A stretch of DNA of 7,496 bases from Actinomycetota bacterium (GTDB taxonomy: Bacteria; Actinomycetota; Actinomycetes; S36-B12), in assembly GCA_010029945.1 (NCBI GenBank), contig RGQW01000083.1, forward strand, positions 1 to 7,496. Reading direction: 5' to 3'. Below, in pieces: positions 5,763-7,496 of this stretch. Every line of letters starts with the position of its first letter. The stretch's first letter is position 1. The notes below the pieces were generated by a model that saw only the letters and a program-made list of their open reading frames with translations, did not search any database and was not told the origin of the DNA. A program made the translations under genes and the position numbers.

Positions 5763-5768
5763 TAGTTT
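5763..5768 (+). promoter_or_regulatory. Predicted -10 (TAGTTT) of the permease gene, leaderless
   Basis: TAGTTT fits TANNNT and ends 6 bases before GTG 5775, the spacing expected if the transcript begins at the start codon. No recognisable -35 lies 17 bases upstream. The 54-base gap between dtd and the permease has no other clear signal. Confidence 0.4.
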
Positions 5769-5774
5769 CTGACC

Positions 5775-6989
5775 GTGGGCCAATCTCACTTCGAACAGAA
5801 CCCGTCAGATCCGCCGAGCCGATTGCAACGATCGCTTGGACTCGGATCGGCCGTCGTGGTGGGGGTCAGCGCCATGGTCGGCACCGGTGTGTTTGCCGTG
5901 TGGCAAGGCGCACTCGAGCGTTCCGGCCGATGGCTCGTGGCCGCTGTCGTGCTGGCGACTGTGGTGGCTGCACTGAACGCGACGTCGACGGCTCGATTGG
6001 CCGCCCGGCATCCAGAAGCCGGTGGCGTGTATGCGTACGGACGTATCTACCTCGGACGCCCGGTGGGTGTCGTGGCGGGTGTGGTCTTCATCGTCGGTAA
6101 AACAGCATCGGCCTCAGCGGCGGCCTTGACCATCGGTCTGTACGTCTGGCCCCAGCGCGCAACACAGGTTGCACTCGGCGCCATCGCGATCGCCCTCATC
6201 GTGAATATTCGAGGAATCGTTCGATCGACGCGGGTAGCGGCGGTGATGGTGATTGTCGTCGGCATTGCGCTCGGCGCTTTCATCGTCAGTTCGGGACTGA
6301 CACTGGCGAGAAGTTCGGTGGAGTTCATCCCCTCCGCACCGGGGGCGGAACCCATGGGCATCCTCGCGGCAGCGGGTTTGGTCTTCGTTGCCTTCGCGGG
6401 GTACGCGCGCATCACGGTGCTCGGTGAAGAGGTGAAGAATCCGCGGCGCACGATTCCACGGGCAATTGCCGTGTCGTTCGCGGTTGTCGTGTTCGCCTAC
6501 GTCCTGGTGGCTGTTGTCGTCGTGTCCGCCGATCGCGCCGGGGTGACGATCGGCCCGGCAGCCCTTAACGACATTGCCCGTGCGCTCGCTCCATCGTGGG
6601 TGGTCACGATGGTCGTGGTGGGTTCCGTTCTGGCCGCCGGTGCCGTCTTGTGGAGTTTGATCGCGGGTGTGGGGCGGACGGTTTTCGCCATGGCATCCCG
6701 GGGTGACGCGCCGCGACTCTTTGCCGCCGCCGGCCGGCGCAGCCGGATACCGATTCGAGCGGAAGTAGCAGCAGCACTCGCCACCACCGTGCTGGTGATC
6801 GCCGGAGGTTTGACGCTGGCGCTCGCGGTATCCGCCACGATGATCTTGACCTACTACTCGATCGCGCATCTATCCGCGCTGCGTGTGGCCGGAGTGGGGG
6901 GATTGGCCCCGTGGGCGGGGCGGGTTGCCGCGGTGCTCGGTCTTGTCGGGTGCGTTGGACTCGTGGTGGGGCTGCTGTCATGGGCGTGA
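5775..6989 (+). CDS. APC-superfamily amino acid/amine permease
   Basis: A 404-residue polytopic inner-membrane transporter with about 11-12 hydrophobic helices, from residue 22 to the C-terminus. The APC signatures are the unwound helix-1 motif MVGTGVF (34-40), FAGYARITVLGEEVKNPRR (207-225) followed by TIPRAI, and RTVFAMASRGDAPRLFA (301-317) in the cytoplasmic loop after helix 8. EAGGVYAYGR (81-90) is also typical. It probably imports an amino acid or polyamine in exchange for or with protons, but the substrate cannot be read from sequence. It is shorter than the common 450-500 residues because the C-terminal helices and tail are trimmed, yet the frame is intact. The start is GTG at 5775, supported by TAGTTT 6 bases upstream. 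The stop codon lies inside a CRP-like palindrome (6984-7001). Confidence 0.88.
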   Translation: MGQSHFEQNPSDPPSRLQRSLGLGSAVVVGVSAMVGTGVFAVWQGALERSGRWLVAAVVLATVVAALNATSTARLAARHPEAGGVYAYGRIYLGRPVGVVAGVVFIVGKTASASAAALTIGLYVWPQRATQVALGAIAIALIVNIRGIVRSTRVAAVMVIVVGIALGAFIVSSGLTLARSSVEFIPSAPGAEPMGILAAAGLVFVAFAGYARITVLGEEVKNPRRTIPRAIAVSFAVVVFAYVLVAVVVVSADRAGVTIGPAALNDIARALAPSWVVTMVVVGSVLAAGAVLWSLIAGVGRTVFAMASRGDAPRLFAAAGRRSRIPIRAEVAAALATTVLVIAGGLTLALAVSATMILTYYSIAHLSALRVAGVGGLAPWAGRVAAVLGLVGCVGLVVGLLSWA

Positions 6990-7001
6990 CGAACGTCACG
7001 C
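6984..7001 (+). promoter_or_regulatory. CRP-like palindrome over the permease stop codon
   Basis: GCGTGACGAACGTCACGC is a perfect inverted repeat with 8-base arms around AA. Its core, CGTGA-N6-TCACG, has the exact geometry of CRP/GlxR-family operators (TGTGA-N6-TCACA), with the C/G outer positions known to be tolerated by mycobacterial CRP. Its centre is about 66 bases upstream of the predicted start of the Xre transcript. As RNA it could also form a 7-bp hairpin with a GAAC loop and serve as a weak terminator, though no T-tract follows. Confidence 0.5.
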
Positions 7002-7008
7002 TCGCTCC

Positions 7009-7037
7009 TGCAAGCACCTGCGCTTGCATTTGCAAGC
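7009..7037 (+). promoter_or_regulatory. Triple TGCAAGC operator cluster, probable Xre autoregulatory site
   Basis: TGCAAGC occurs at 7009-7015 and 7031-7037, and inverted (GCTTGCA) at 7022-7028. The last two form a perfect 16-bp palindrome with a 2-base centre. The first two form an inverted repeat with a 6-base gap. The palindrome covers the -35 element of the Xre gene, the position expected for a repressor operator. Confidence 0.6.
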
Positions 7038-7052
7038 AATCTGTTTCATACT
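7024..7052 (+). promoter_or_regulatory. Predicted promoter of the Xre gene (leaderless)
   Basis: TTGCAT (7024-7029) as -35 and CATACT (7047-7052) as -10 are separated by 17 bases. The -10 ends 6 bases before ATG 7059, so the mRNA should start at the start codon. GAGGA touches the ATG too closely to act as a Shine-Dalgarno, which agrees with leaderless translation. Confidence 0.55.
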
Positions 7053-7058
7053 GAGGAC

Positions 7059-7469
7059 ATGGCGAAAATCGAGGTATCCGGTCTCGGGGGATTCATCCGC
7101 GATCAACGGGACCAAGCCCAGATGTCACTACGCCAGTTGGCCAAGGCGGCCGAGGTATCGAACCCCTATCTGAGTCAGGTGGAGCGCGGCCTTCGGAAGC
7201 CGAGTGCGGAGATCCTCGGGCGGATCGCCCAAGGCTTGCGGATCTCAGCAGAGAGCCTGTACGTGCAAGCCGGCATTCTCGACGAGAGAGAAGGGGACGA
7301 GGCGGTTACCACCGCCATCGCGGCGGACCCCACTCTCACGGAGCGGCAGCGCACGACGCTGCTGCAGATCTACGCCGCATTCCAAGCGGAGAACTCCTCC
7401 GCTGGGAAACCACACGACAACGAACAGGCTGAAGAACCGGCCGTTCCCGAGAGCAAGGACGCATCATGA
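7059..7469 (+). CDS. Xre-family transcriptional regulator (Rv0474-like)
   Basis: A 136-residue cytoplasmic DNA-binding protein. A Cro/CI-type helix-turn-helix domain spans about residues 10-66, with helices 2-3 in SLRQLAKAAEVSNPYLSQVE (24-43) and the conserved continuation RGLRKPSAEILGRIAQGL. A short helical segment follows (LTERQRTTLLQIYAAFQAE, 93-111), possibly for dimerisation. The tail from about 112 is acidic, polar and probably disordered. The layout resembles M. tuberculosis Rv0474, which lies immediately before hbhA. Here too another gene starts in the ATGA overlap at 7466-7469. The promoter carries a palindrome over its -35, which suggests autoregulation. The signal sensed is not visible, since there is no cupin or other ligand domain. 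Confidence 0.88.
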   Translation: MAKIEVSGLGGFIRDQRDQAQMSLRQLAKAAEVSNPYLSQVERGLRKPSAEILGRIAQGLRISAESLYVQAGILDEREGDEAVTTAIAADPTLTERQRTTLLQIYAAFQAENSSAGKPHDNEQAEEPAVPESKDAS

Positions 7470-7496
7470 CCGACAACACCACACCGAAGAAGGCAA
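7466..7496 (+). CDS. Start of a downstream gene, possibly HbhA-like (partial)
   Basis: ATG at 7466 overlaps the Xre stop by ATGA. AAGGA (7455-7459) lies 6 bases upstream, a good ribosome binding site. Only MTDNTTPKKA is visible before the window ends, so the product cannot be identified from its sequence. By position after an Rv0474-like regulator, a heparin-binding hemagglutinin (HbhA)-like surface protein is the natural guess. The start itself is well supported; the identity is an inference from gene order. Confidence 0.6.
   Translation, partial: MTDNTTPKKA

Noticed and set aside
5721..5789. Upstream extension of dtd to a Met at 5789
   Set aside because: Dtd proteins begin at the MRAxxQR segment at 5720, and the extension would overlap the permease start and its -10.
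6114..6869. Long minus-strand open frame (251 codons) opposite the permease
   Set aside because: It reads as a low-complexity His/Arg/Gly/Asp-rich string with no recognisable domain, as expected for the antisense of a Val/Ala-rich membrane protein in high-GC DNA.
7009..7037. Canonical Nur box before the Xre gene
   Set aside because: The TTGCAA-like halves are either adjacent (6 bases centre to centre) or 16 bases apart, not 11 as in TTGCAA-N5-TTGCAA. Autoregulation by the Xre protein explains the layout better.
1..7496. Mobile element, CRISPR array, tRNA, phage or defence system
   Set aside because: I saw no transposase or integrase motifs, no spaced direct repeats, no tRNA fold and no toxin-antitoxin or nuclease pair. 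All genes are of conserved core type, so a new defence system is not supported here.

Overview
The window (about 60-65% GC by eye) comes from a mycolic-acid-type actinobacterium (order Mycobacteriales: Rhodococcus, Nocardia, Gordonia, Dietzia, Mycobacterium and relatives). The main reasons are an adjacent glnR and mshD pair, as in Mycobacterium tuberculosis Rv0818/Rv0819. MshD is mycothiol synthase, and mycothiol is an actinobacterial thiol. A nitrobindin (Rv0813c type), a Nur-like Fur protein, and an Rv0474-like Xre regulator just before a new gene (the hbhA position) add support. The genus cannot be fixed from the sequence alone. It is a chromosomal, gene-dense stretch. I see no mobile element, CRISPR array, tRNA or rRNA, and no gene-free gap over about 120 bases.

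Left part, minus strand: glnR (1635 to 883) and mshD (878 running off the left edge) form an operon with a 4-base gap. glnR has a perfect AGGAGG ribosome binding site. Diverging from glnR on the plus strand is an alpha/beta hydrolase (1738-2607), overlapped by a small thioredoxin-fold protein with an FCQPC active site (2591-2917).

Middle part, plus strand: a -10-like hexamer directly precedes a 33-residue single-pass membrane protein (2982-3083). Then come nitrobindin (3092-3658), a Fur-family regulator with the histidine set of the nickel sensor Nur (3694-4149), and a YgfZ-type folate-binding iron-sulfur assembly protein (4153-5199). The spacing of 3-35 bases suggests one operon joining heme/NO chemistry, metal sensing and iron-sulfur maintenance.

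Right part: D-aminoacyl-tRNA deacylase (dtd, minus strand, 5720 to 5250) converges on ygfZ. Diverging from it is an APC-family permease with a GTG start (5775-6989). The 69-base gap after the permease is rich in signals: a CRP-like palindrome across the permease stop codon, then three copies of TGCAAGC, two of which form a perfect palindrome over the -35 element of an Xre-family regulator gene (7059-7469). That gene overlaps by ATGA the first ten codons of a gene likely to be hbhA-like (7466 to the right edge).

All individual genes belong to known families. The least described items are the tiny membrane protein, the regulatory signals before the Xre gene, and the nitrobindin/Nur/YgfZ grouping.
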